NCBI GenBank assembly: GCA_001789205.1
Contig: MFYT01000097.1
Coordinates: 36,549 to 95,621 of the forward strand
Source of the DNA: Candidatus Raymondbacteria bacterium RIFOXYA2_FULL_49_16
GTDB taxonomy: Bacteria; Fibrobacterota; OXYB2-FULL-49-7; XYB2-FULL-49-35
Direction: 5' to 3'
Length of the DNA stretch: 59,073 nucleotides
Shown: positions 40,068 through 47,372 of the stretch, piece by piece
Layout: each line of letters starts with the position of its first letter
Position numbering within the stretch: the first letter of the stretch is position 1
The notes under the pieces: model-generated
Told to the model about the DNA's origin: nothing
Seen by the model: the letters and a program-made list of their open reading frames with translations, nothing else
Database searches by the model: none
Program-made: the position numbers and the translations under genes

Positions 40068-40098
40068 TGCAAGTATTTTTTCGCACGCAAGGAGAAAC

Positions 40099-41175
40099 AT
40101 GAGCACTCAATACACCGTTATGGTTGTGGGCCTGGGAAAGCGTGGCATGCACCATGCAACGCATTTTCATGCAAACAAAAACTTCAAAGTGGTCGGCATT
40201 TGTGATATTAAGGAATCCCTGCTTGTCGAGCCCGCAAAACAGCTGGGCAATCCAAAAACAGGGACCGACGCGTCTGCCATGGCCAAAGAACTGAAGCCCG
40301 ACCTTTTCTGTTTCTGCACGCTCCCGAACATACGTTCAGAGATGATTAAAATTGGGCTCGATTGCGGCGCCAAAATGATCGCTTTCGAAAAACCAGTGGC
40401 CCTTACTTCTGATGAAGGCATGCGCGTCAAGCAATTGCTGGGCAACAGCAAGGTCAAGGTAGTGGTCAGTCATCAGCACCGGTATGGAAAACACTACCAG
40501 GCGGTCAGCGATGTCATTGCCTCTGGAAAGATCGGCAAGGTGCACACGGTCTATGGCTACGCTCACGGATGGGCCGCCCACATGCTGTCGCACCTCATCG
40601 ATTATTCAATGTCGTACAACAACTATGCCGCGCCAGTCTGGGCAATGGCCCAGGCAGCGGGCAAGGCCAAGTTCGCCGATCCAAAAATGCACGTATCTCC
40701 CGATTATATCGCCGGGTTTGTGCAGTTTGCAAACGGTGTGCGAGGCGTGTACGAGTGCGGCGGCGGGGCACCGGATATTCCCGAAGTAGAGCGCTGGTGG
40801 GGCAAAAACCGCATGGGCGCAATCGGGACCGAAGGCTACGCTGAGGTCTACACGGGCAATGGCTGGAAAGCGGTCACCAAAAACGGCATACTCTCGGGCG
40901 ATGGCTGCATGGACTACAACCTCGACATGCCCGGGTATATCCAGGACATGGCCGAGTGGCTCAACAGCGACGCAAAGGTGCATCCCTGCTGCTTTGCAAA
41001 TGCTTATGCGGGCTTTGAGGTCATGATGGGCATGTTCCGCAGCGCAGCACAGGGCGGCCAGGTCAGCCTGCCGCTTTCATCGGGAATGGACGAGCTCGAG
41101 GCCATGCAAAAGGCCATACCCGATGCAAAAGCTCTGGTCACACTGGAAGAGAGTAAAAAAGAATACAACGCCTGA
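40099..41175 (+). CDS. Gfo/Idh/MocA-family oxidoreductase paired with the DegT enzyme
   Basis: A 358-residue oxidoreductase with MVVGLGKRGMHHATHFHAN, IAFEKPVALTSDEGM (EKP motif), and a C-terminal domain with AAHMLSHLIDYSMSYNN and RMGAIGTEGYAEVYTG. AAGGAG lies five bases before the ATG. The C-terminal half differs from the minus-strand copies, so it probably uses a different substrate. Coupled behind the aminotransferase gene, it could supply the keto-sugar that the aminotransferase uses. It ends 54 bases before the OPT transporter. Confidence 0.88.
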   Translation: MSTQYTVMVVGLGKRGMHHATHFHANKNFKVVGICDIKESLLVEPAKQLGNPKTGTDASAMAKELKPDLFCFCTLPNIRSEMIKIGLDCGAKMIAFEKPVALTSDEGMRVKQLLGNSKVKVVVSHQHRYGKHYQAVSDVIASGKIGKVHTVYGYAHGWAAHMLSHLIDYSMSYNNYAAPVWAMAQAAGKAKFADPKMHVSPDYIAGFVQFANGVRGVYECGGGAPDIPEVERWWGKNRMGAIGTEGYAEVYTGNGWKAVTKNGILSGDGCMDYNLDMPGYIQDMAEWLNSDAKVHPCCFANAYAGFEVMMGMFRSAAQGGQVSLPLSSGMDELEAMQKAIPDAKALVTLEESKKEYNA

Positions 41176-41229
41176 CGGTTGTCAAATTTACCGGTACAGC
41201 GTGATTTGTAAAATCATAGGCGTTCTCGC

Positions 41230-43083
41230 ATGAATCCAAAAAGCGACGAACGCCTGTTTCCTTTTATTCCCTCACATCAAAACCTTCCCGAATGGACTCT
41301 GCGCGCGTTACTTTTAAGCGTGGTGCTTGCTGTTGTGTTCGGGGCTGCAAACGCGTATCTTGGGCTCAAAATAGGCATGACTGTCTCTGCCTCCATTCCG
41401 GCGGCGGTCATGTCCATGGCTATCTTGCGGATTTTTTTCAGAAACGTTTCGATTCTTGAAAACAATCTTGTGCAGACAAGCGCCAGCGCGGGTGAGAGCC
41501 TTATCGCCGGCGTGGTCTTTGTTGTTCCGGCCTTGTTTTTTCTTAATCTCGCACCCTCGTTTCTTATCATTTTCCTTATGGCAGCGGCAGGGGGCATTCT
41601 GGGCGTGGTGATGATGGTGCCGTTGAGACATACACTGATGATTACCGAGCATGCGGTGTTGCCTTTTCCCGAAGGGACAGCATGCGCGGAAGTGCTCAAA
41701 ACAGGGGAACGAAAGGCAGGAGAGGCGGGTCTGGTCTTCAAAGGCATGGGCATTGGTGCATTGTTCAATATTGTCCGCAGTGGATTGGGCCTTTTTCCCG
41801 GCAGCATTGAGTTTTCGTTCAGACGGCTCTACAATCTCACTGTTGGTATGGAGCTTTCTTCCATTATGCTGGGTGTTGGTTTTTTGGTTGGACCCAGTGT
41901 GGCGTTTACTCTGTTTGCCGGAGGAATTCTCCGGGGCTGCGTGGTGCTTCCGGCAACAACCTGGTTTCTGGGACCAGCGGCAGACCCTGTGGATATTGGA
42001 CTCTTTGTGCGCATGATTGGTGCAGGCGGGGTTGCCATGGGCGGTCTTATCAGCGTTGTCAAGGTGGTTCCAGTCATGTACCAGTCATTCTGCGCGGTCA
42101 TCAAGGAGTATGCCAAATCAGATGCGGGAGAGTCGGAGCGTACTCATCGTAATCTTTCTCCGAAAATCCTGGCGTTTCTTGTCCTGTTTGCCGTGGTTTT
42201 GTCTTTTTTCAGTTTGCCCCGTCTTACGGTGGTGTTCCCTGTCTCTTATGGTGTTGTCATTCCAGTTATACTGCTGCTTATTCTTGTAACCAGTTTTTTC
42301 TTTGTCGCGGTTTCGGCGCGTATGGTCGGCCTTATCGGCACCACCAGCCAGCCTGTCTCTGGCATGACCATCTCCGCACTGCTCCTGGTGTCTGTTGTAC
42401 TATACTTCATGGGCGTACGGGGCCACCAAGGTATGGCGCTTGCATTGTGTGCGGGAACCATCATCTGTGTTGCCATTTGCCTGAGCGGCGATATTTCCCA
42501 GGACCTCAAGACCGGTGCGTTGTTAGGAGCAACCCCTTCGCGTCAGCAGGCGGCCGAACTTGCGGGTGTGCTGGTTGCGGCCCTTGTCGCCGGCGCCATT
42601 GTCATTTTGTTCCAGAGATCAGGCGATCTGCAGAGATTGCCCGCGCCTCAGGCGCATCTCATGGCTGATATTGTCAAGGCTGTGATGACCGGGCAGGTAA
42701 ACTGGGTGCCTATTGGCGTTGGCGCTGGCCTGGCGCTTGCGGTTTTTGCCTGCGGTGCTTCGCCCCTAGCTTTTGCCATAGGTCTCTATCTTCCTGTCTC
42801 CACTTCCTGTGCGCTTATCGTGGGCGGTTTTATGCGGAGATATTTTGATAAAAACAGTGCCAGTGTTTCGGTTGAAAAGTGTGTGCTGCTGGCCTCTGGT
42901 CTGATAGCGGGTGAGGCGTTGGTAGGAGTGGTGCTTGCCGGGGTTGCGCTGGCGGGCGTCAGCTTATCACTGGGTATTACCCCTGGTCTGGCTGCCGGGA
43001 GCGCGATTTCAATCGCGGTTTATGCGTGCATGGCCGCGTATTTCTTCCGGCAAAGCAGAAAAAAAGTTATCTTACAAACCTAA
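41230..43083 (+). CDS. OPT-family transporter
   Basis: A 617-residue inner-membrane protein with about 14-16 hydrophobic segments. LRALLLSVVLAVVFGAANAYLG and PLRHTLMITEHAVLPFPEGTACAEVL (read in pieces: GAANAYLGLKIGMTVSASIP; LPFPEGTACAEVL) are the oligopeptide transporter (OPT) signatures. OPT proteins import peptides, metal chelates or glutathione-like compounds; a sugar link is not established. It lies 54 bases after the oxidoreductase gene, and its stop overlaps the ATG of the zeta-like gene in TAATG. Confidence 0.9.
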   Translation: MNPKSDERLFPFIPSHQNLPEWTLRALLLSVVLAVVFGAANAYLGLKIGMTVSASIPAAVMSMAILRIFFRNVSILENNLVQTSASAGESLIAGVVFVVPALFFLNLAPSFLIIFLMAAAGGILGVVMMVPLRHTLMITEHAVLPFPEGTACAEVLKTGERKAGEAGLVFKGMGIGALFNIVRSGLGLFPGSIEFSFRRLYNLTVGMELSSIMLGVGFLVGPSVAFTLFAGGILRGCVVLPATTWFLGPAADPVDIGLFVRMIGAGGVAMGGLISVVKVVPVMYQSFCAVIKEYAKSDAGESERTHRNLSPKILAFLVLFAVVLSFFSLPRLTVVFPVSYGVVIPVILLLILVTSFFFVAVSARMVGLIGTTSQPVSGMTISALLLVSVVLYFMGVRGHQGMALALCAGTIICVAICLSGDISQDLKTGALLGATPSRQQAAELAGVLVAALVAGAIVILFQRSGDLQRLPAPQAHLMADIVKAVMTGQVNWVPIGVGAGLALAVFACGASPLAFAIGLYLPVSTSCALIVGGFMRRYFDKNSASVSVEKCVLLASGLIAGEALVGVVLAGVALAGVSLSLGITPGLAAGSAISIAVYACMAAYFFRQSRKKVILQT

Positions 43084-43688
43084 TGGCAAAGAAAAAAGCG
43101 CCTCAATTATATATCATCGCTGGGCCAAATGGTGCTGGCAAGACTACCTTTGCCCAGACTTTTCTGCCTCAGTATGCCAAATGCATTGAATTCATTAACG
43201 CGGATCTTATTGCCCGGGGGCTTTCACCATTCAAGCCTGAAAGCGCAGCCATTGGCGCGGGCCGGCTCATGCTCCAAAAGATCAAGGAAATGGCGCGGAA
43301 GAAAATGGACTTCGCATTTGAGACGACTTTGTCTGGGAAAACCTACATCCCGCTTATCAACGACCTGAGACAGCAGGGATATGCTGTTCATCTGATTTTT
43401 CTGTGGTTGCCCAGTGCGTCTCTTGCCTGTAGACGAGTGGCTGACAGAGTAAAACAGGGTGGGCATTCGATACCCAAGGATGTAATAAAAAGACGATTTT
43501 TATCAGGTATGTTGAATTTTCATACTGCGTACACCCCTCTTTGTGATACCTGGACTTTGATTGATAACTCATCCGGTTATTTGAATGTTATCGCCAAATT
43601 TATCGTGTCTCTTGAAGTTTTTGATGAAAAGGCATATGCCAAAATAACCAGGAAGTCAGGAAGCTATGAAAAAAAACAGAAAGTTTGA
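43083..43688 (+). CDS. Zeta-toxin-like P-loop kinase
   Basis: A 201-residue P-loop protein with IIAGPNGAGKTTFAQ (Walker A), the NADLIARGLSPF motif, FAFETTLSGKTY, and WLPSASLACRRVADRVKQGGHSIP. This is the zeta-toxin/predicted ABC-type kinase family; zeta toxins phosphorylate UDP-N-acetylglucosamine. The catalytic residues of true zeta toxins were not aligned, so toxicity is inference. It starts within the OPT stop (TAATG) and overlaps the next small gene by 23 bases. Confidence 0.82.
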   Translation: MAKKKAPQLYIIAGPNGAGKTTFAQTFLPQYAKCIEFINADLIARGLSPFKPESAAIGAGRLMLQKIKEMARKKMDFAFETTLSGKTYIPLINDLRQQGYAVHLIFLWLPSASLACRRVADRVKQGGHSIPKDVIKRRFLSGMLNFHTAYTPLCDTWTLIDNSSGYLNVIAKFIVSLEVFDEKAYAKITRKSGSYEKKQKV

Positions 43689-43866
43689 ACAAGTGCCTGA
43701 AATGGCAGCTGCTGCTATGAAAGAGGCTGTTGCTGGGGTTGTTGCGACTCATAAAAAACTTGGTCTGCCCTTGTGGGTAGAACAGAACGGCAAAGTCGTT
43801 GCAATCCCTGCCGGATCAGCACGGAAACGCAAACGTTCCATGCTTCGTACGGCAGTCAAAGAATAG
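43666..43866 (+). CDS. Small basic protein downstream of the zeta-like kinase, antitoxin-like partner candidate
   Basis: A 66-residue protein with AGGAAG five bases before the ATG. The core is VATHKKLGLPLWVEQNGKVVAIPAG, read as K-x-x-G-L-P-L-W-V then N-G-K-V-V-x-I-P, a short motif seen in small proteins next to zeta-like genes. The C-terminus is very basic (RKRKRSM). It overlaps the kinase gene by 23 bases, so the two are surely co-translated. Whether it neutralises the kinase is unknown. Confidence 0.7.
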   Translation: MKKNRKFEQVPEMAAAAMKEAVAGVVATHKKLGLPLWVEQNGKVVAIPAGSARKRKRSMLRTAVKE

Positions 43867-43887
43867 GTGACTTACTTGCACAGACCG

Positions 43888-44781
43888 TTATTTTTTTGAA
43901 AAATTATATGTTAGCCCCACGGAGAAAATCTCCTTTAACCGCAGCTTGTTGCTTATATCCCTGTCGTAGAACGCATAAGCCGAAACATTAAGCATGATAT
44001 ATTTTGCCAGCGACAATGAGAGCGAATTTTCCCATTTGAGGTGCGGGTACCGCCAGTAGTCGGCGGCGACTGTTCCCTGGGCTTCTTCGGCCTTTGAGCT
44101 GAGCAGCGCCTCATACAGGGTCAGGGAACTCAGAAATTTCAGCCATTTCTGCGCGTTTTCAGCCTTAAGGTTCATGCTCAATTCCAGGCCGCCGTCATTT
44201 GTCACGTCTGTTGTGCGTTTTCCATTTGCCGGATCAAGATGTTTGCGGTCAACCAGTTGCCGTGCTGCAACGCCAATACGGGTGGACCAGTCCATGATGT
44301 CGTTTTTACGCAATGTACGGCTTACGCCCAGTGCTTCGGTAATGTCCAATGGATTGACATATCGGACAATCAATGCGTCTCTGTTGTCCTGAAACTGGCT
44401 TATGACACGGGCGCTCGCAAAAGGGTCGAACCACGCGCCTGTGGTATATCGCAACAGTTCTTCAGCATCGATGAGGTCGGTCGATTTTTCAGGCGCACCC
44501 CATCGCTTGGTTGTATTATTCTGCACCTTTGTCTGGCCAAACTGCAGTTTGAGCGTTGTTTTGGTGTTCAGTTTGTTTTGCAGCTGACGTTCTGCAATGC
44601 CGATAAACTGCGAACCCCAGGTGAAGGACCCTGCTTCACCGCCGATCCAGCTGTCGCTGTACGAATTTATGGTGGTGGTCACGTTGGCGTTGATATCCAG
44701 TTTCCACGGTTCTGCGCCATATGCGAGTGTGAGTGCAAGAACTAGTACTGTTGCCGTGATTGATGTTAGTGTTGTTTTCAT
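43888..44781 (-). CDS. DUF3078-like outer-membrane protein
   Basis: A 297-residue exported protein with signal peptide (ATVLVLALTLAYGA). It has the DUF3078-type pattern: WKLDINANVTTTINSYSDSW near the start, a QNKLNTKTTLKLQFGQTK strand pair, and regular alternating strands to a C-terminal aromatic end (LTYNFSKK), typical for a beta barrel of about 12 strands. The family is of unknown function in FCB bacteria. The start overlaps the mscL stop by 4 bases, an odd partner for a barrel protein. Confidence 0.7.
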   Translation of the reverse strand: MKTTLTSITATVLVLALTLAYGAEPWKLDINANVTTTINSYSDSWIGGEAGSFTWGSQFIGIAERQLQNKLNTKTTLKLQFGQTKVQNNTTKRWGAPEKSTDLIDAEELLRYTTGAWFDPFASARVISQFQDNRDALIVRYVNPLDITEALGVSRTLRKNDIMDWSTRIGVAARQLVDRKHLDPANGKRTTDVTNDGGLELSMNLKAENAQKWLKFLSSLTLYEALLSSKAEEAQGTVAADYWRYPHLKWENSLSLSLAKYIMLNVSAYAFYDRDISNKLRLKEIFSVGLTYNFSKK

Positions 44782-45215
44782 GATTTCTCCTTGAGTAAGT
44801 CGCGTATTTCCGTAAGAAGCTGCTGGTCTTTTGTGGGCGCCGGAGGCGCGGCAGCCGCTTTTTGCTTGGATCTGCCGATAACCCCTATAAATTTAACGAT
44901 GAAAATGAAAAGTACAGCCGCAATGATCAGGAAATTGACCACTTCGCCGATGAAAAGGCCATAGGGTATTTCCTTTGCGCCCACTACGAGTTTCCAGCCA
45001 AGATAGCCTTTTTCTCCCGGCAGCAGAAGGCTGATTACGGGCATCATGATTTGCTTGACGAACGAATCGATTATTTTGCCGAACGCAGCGCCAACGATGA
45101 CGCCCACGGCCATGTCAATGACATTGCCTTTGAAGGCAAAGGCTTTAAACTCCCCGAAAAGAGAAAAGGCTTTTTTTGCAGGATCAAGCCCTGCAATTTT
45201 CGGAACTGAATTCAT
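44778..45215 (-). CDS. mscL: Large-conductance mechanosensitive channel
   Basis: A 145-residue channel that opens under membrane tension in hypo-osmotic shock. Helix 1 has VIDMAVGVIVGAAFGKIIDSFV, read as GNVIDMAVGVIVG then AAFGKIIDSFV, the most conserved MscL part; helix 2 is IGEVVNFLIIAAVLFIFIV. The C-terminal helix is TKDQQLLTEIRDLLK. It has an extended N-terminus of about 20 residues. AAAGGA lies about eight bases before the ATG. It is followed at once by the DUF3078-like gene. Confidence 0.93.
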   Translation of the reverse strand: MNSVPKIAGLDPAKKAFSLFGEFKAFAFKGNVIDMAVGVIVGAAFGKIIDSFVKQIMMPVISLLLPGEKGYLGWKLVVGAKEIPYGLFIGEVVNFLIIAAVLFIFIVKFIGVIGRSKQKAAAAPPAPTKDQQLLTEIRDLLKEKS

Positions 45216-45539
45216 TATGGGTCCTTTCTATGTGTATTTAGTGGTAAGAAAAATAACCCTTCCAGATGGCGGAAAGAAAGGTAAATAGAACTCTTCCCCT
45301 ATGGAATTTATTTAAGTTTGCCCATGCGTATATGATTTGATTCGCTGATTATGGGAAGAATCAACGGATAGTTAGATTTAATACAAAACATCTTGGGTTT
45401 GACCCCTTTTTAGTGCCGGATATGCCTTTATTTTGCTGATGTGACAGGTTTTGCCACATCTGGGTGTTATATTTATAGGGCACTCATGCTAAGGCAAAAA
45501 CGCGAAAAATAAAAAGAAATATGACATCCTTTCAGCTTA
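45216..45539. other. Gene-poor stretch between mscL and the second brnTA pair
   Basis: About 320 bases without a supported gene. It contains the mscL leader, a small GGGT-TTG-ACCC hairpin followed by five Ts (near 45395-45413), and GATGTG/CACATC (6-base arms, near 45440-45465). None is strong enough to call. No tRNA or coding pattern was seen. Confidence 0.4.
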
Positions 45540-45568
45540 TTGATATTTATATTAATAAATACTATATT
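45540..45568 (+). promoter_or_regulatory. Predicted promoter and operator-like palindrome of the second brnTA pair
   Basis: TTGATA (45540-45545) and TATATT (45563-45568) are 17 bases apart. The spacer and -35 edge hold a perfect inverted repeat, TATTTAT-ATTA-ATAAATA (45544-45550 with 45555-45561), a candidate BrnA operator. The expected leader before the toxin ATG at 45585 is only about ten bases and has no Shine-Dalgarno sequence. Confidence 0.6.
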
Positions 45569-45584
45569 AAATATAAGAATATTT

Positions 45585-45851
45585 ATGCTATTTGAGTGGG
45601 ACGAGTACAAGAATCTGGAAAATATCGTCAAGCACGGTGTTTCATTCGAGGAAGCGCGAAAGGCGTTTGTCGATGCGGCAAGGGTCATTAAATTCGACGA
45701 CAAGCATTCCCAGCACGAAATGCGTTTTTATTGCCTTGGAAAGGTTGAGGGGCGGATAATGACGGTCCGGTTTCTTTACAGAAACGCCAGGATCCGGATT
45801 TTCGGCGCTGGTTTCTGGCGTGAGGGAAAGGAGAAATATGAGCAAAAATAA
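45585..45851 (+). CDS. brnT: BrnT-like ribonuclease toxin (second pair)
   Basis: An 88-residue protein; the ATG at 45585 is preferred over the one at 45540 because the predicted promoter lies at 45540-45568. BrnT marks are MLFEWDEYKN, IVKHGVSFEEARKAF, and RIRIFGAGFWREGKEKYE, the usual RI-x-x-G/S-AGFWR-x-x-E end. The protein is closer to the common BrnT type than the first copy (2183). It overlaps the antitoxin by 14 bases. No ribosome binding site is evident. Confidence 0.9.
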   Translation: MLFEWDEYKNLENIVKHGVSFEEARKAFVDAARVIKFDDKHSQHEMRFYCLGKVEGRIMTVRFLYRNARIRIFGAGFWREGKEKYEQK

Positions 45852-46101
45852 GGGTTATTCCGAGGCGCCTCCTGACGTGGCCGCGGAATTGGAGCGCTCC
45901 GTCACGGTCAAAGATTTTCTTCCTTCGCCCGATGAAATCGCGGCGGTCCTCAAAAAAGAGGAGACCATTCCCGTCACCATGAAGCTTAAAAAGCGCACTG
46001 TTGAGAGATATAAAAGATATGCTCGGGAAAAAGGGATCAAATACCAGACTTTTGTCTCGGCAATTTTAGATAATTACGCGCGAAACATACTGGGCCGATG
46101 A
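45838..46101 (+). CDS. brnA: BrnA-like antitoxin (second pair)
   Basis: An 87-residue protein with AAAGGAG eight bases before the ATG at 45838. A C-terminal ribbon-helix-helix-like region runs through TIPVTMKLKKRTVERYKRYAREKG, in pieces PVTMKLKKRTVERYK and AREKGIKYQTFVSAIL. It would bind the upstream BrnT and repress the operon. The sequence is unlike the antitoxin at 1981 except in general fold, so the two pairs should not cross-neutralise strongly. Confidence 0.85.
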   Translation: MSKNKGYSEAPPDVAAELERSVTVKDFLPSPDEIAAVLKKEETIPVTMKLKKRTVERYKRYAREKGIKYQTFVSAILDNYARNILGR

Positions 46102-46243
46102 ATCCGTGACCCCGTTGCGCGCGCAATTCCAGGGACGCGTGCTGTTGAAGAACACGAAGAATCCCTCGGTCAAAGCAACATTGGAAGCACTGGAAAAGGC
46201 CGGACAGCAGGCGATTACCAACGGCTCAAGAGGTCTGCAATAA
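46070..46243 (+). pseudogene. Possible 3-prime relict of a protein-coding gene
   Basis: The frame through 46100 gives a protein-like stretch without a start: TPLRAQFQGRVLLKNTKN, then PSVKATLEALEKAGQQAITNG and a TAA at 46241. The mixed hydrophobic and charged pattern (VKATLEALEKAGQ) looks like a real helix end of some protein, but I cannot name the family. It overlaps the antitoxin end and lies before the barrel gene, so this could equally be chance coding. Confidence 0.3.
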
Positions 46244-46318
46244 TGTTGGGGTGAACTATGCACCAAGCTTAAACCGGGTTTAGAAAAAGTGCGAGGTTGT
46301 TTAACATAAAGGTGAACC

Positions 46319-47290
46319 ATGAAAGTCGTGACCATAGTTTTATCAGTCCTCCTGTTATCCGCCACAGTTTTCCCATATTCCGTATGGTCCACTGAACAGC
46401 GGAATGTTTTCCAGGAGGATTTCGATAAGAACTGGAACGCCTTGGCTTTCCAGGATTATAACCCGAGTTTTCTCGGGCAATACGATTGCCATGTGTTGAA
46501 TTTCGGTCTGGATTACACCCATAGGGACAGGGGGCGTTTTATTACACGGTTCACCCGCTCGTTTTACCCGCAACTCACATCAGGTCTTTTCGTGAATTTC
46601 CCCTACCTCGGGCTCATCCCTTCATTTTTTGACCCGGCGAATACAGACATCATGCTGGCCAATTCCCTGCAAATCGGGAAACACCATCTGGGTGCGGCTT
46701 ATAAGCTGCGATCGGGCGATGTAAATCCTGAGAACGAAAATTCCTCGAATTATCTGAACCTGCTGGATTTGGGATACTCATATACCCCGGACCAAAACTG
46801 GCTTGCGTTTTTTTCAGTCAATCACATCGGACTGACCGCCATTAGTGTAAAAATGCATATAGAGCCATATTACTATTACTATGGTCCTCTCTATCGCGGT
46901 CATGCTTCCTTTTCCACAGCGGGATATGATACGACCTACAGAATTTATGAGACGCCGGAACTAAATGCGGGCCTCCGGTATATGTATCCCGTATCAAAAA
47001 GATCATTCATAATGGGGAGCGTAAAAGTTGAATACGATTACAATGCCGAACCCAGTGATCCGCAAACAATGATTTCGCTTGGGGCCGGGGCACGCCTCCG
47101 GTTTCTGGGGGCGAATATAGAGCTCAAGAAATATGAATACAGGCAATGGATCCCCGGATATTCTCACGACCTATCCCTGTTCTCGAGGATCAGCCTTTAT
47201 TTCAAATATTTCTCTTTTGAATGGACGACGGTATGGGGTGACGCTCAATTCGGCGCCGTGAACGTGGTTATCTCAACCGGGATTTTCTAG
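46319..47290 (+). CDS. Predicted outer-membrane beta-barrel protein, 323 residues, unknown family
   Basis: Signal peptide VVTIVLSVLLLSATVFP, then strand-rich aromatic sequence (FGLDYTHRDRGRFITRF; KHHLGAAYKLRSGD; LDLGYSYTPDQNWLAFFSVNH) and a final strand ending in GAVNVVISTGIF, with a terminal aromatic residue as in barrels. I do not recognise a family. AGGTG lies six bases before the ATG. A small palindrome TAAACC-G-GGTTTA lies at 46270-46282 in the upstream region. It stands alone between the toxin pair and glyS. Confidence 0.65.
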   Translation: MKVVTIVLSVLLLSATVFPYSVWSTEQRNVFQEDFDKNWNALAFQDYNPSFLGQYDCHVLNFGLDYTHRDRGRFITRFTRSFYPQLTSGLFVNFPYLGLIPSFFDPANTDIMLANSLQIGKHHLGAAYKLRSGDVNPENENSSNYLNLLDLGYSYTPDQNWLAFFSVNHIGLTAISVKMHIEPYYYYYGPLYRGHASFSTAGYDTTYRIYETPELNAGLRYMYPVSKRSFIMGSVKVEYDYNAEPSDPQTMISLGAGARLRFLGANIELKKYEYRQWIPGYSHDLSLFSRISLYFKYFSFEWTTVWGDAQFGAVNVVISTGIF

Positions 47291-47372
47291 GTATAGATCC
47301 CATTTTTACGTTCCTCAGCCATCCTGGTAATTTTTATATTATTGCCATCATTCATTCACGAGAGGAACCAGC

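Noticed and set aside
38961-40106. Long minus-strand open frame antisense to the DegT gene
   Set aside because: The DegT protein has a full family match with correct motifs on the other strand; the antisense product has no recognisable domain.
45390-45470. Small inverted repeats near 45400 and 45450
   Set aside because: Arms of 4-6 bases only, as expected by chance in AT-rich DNA.
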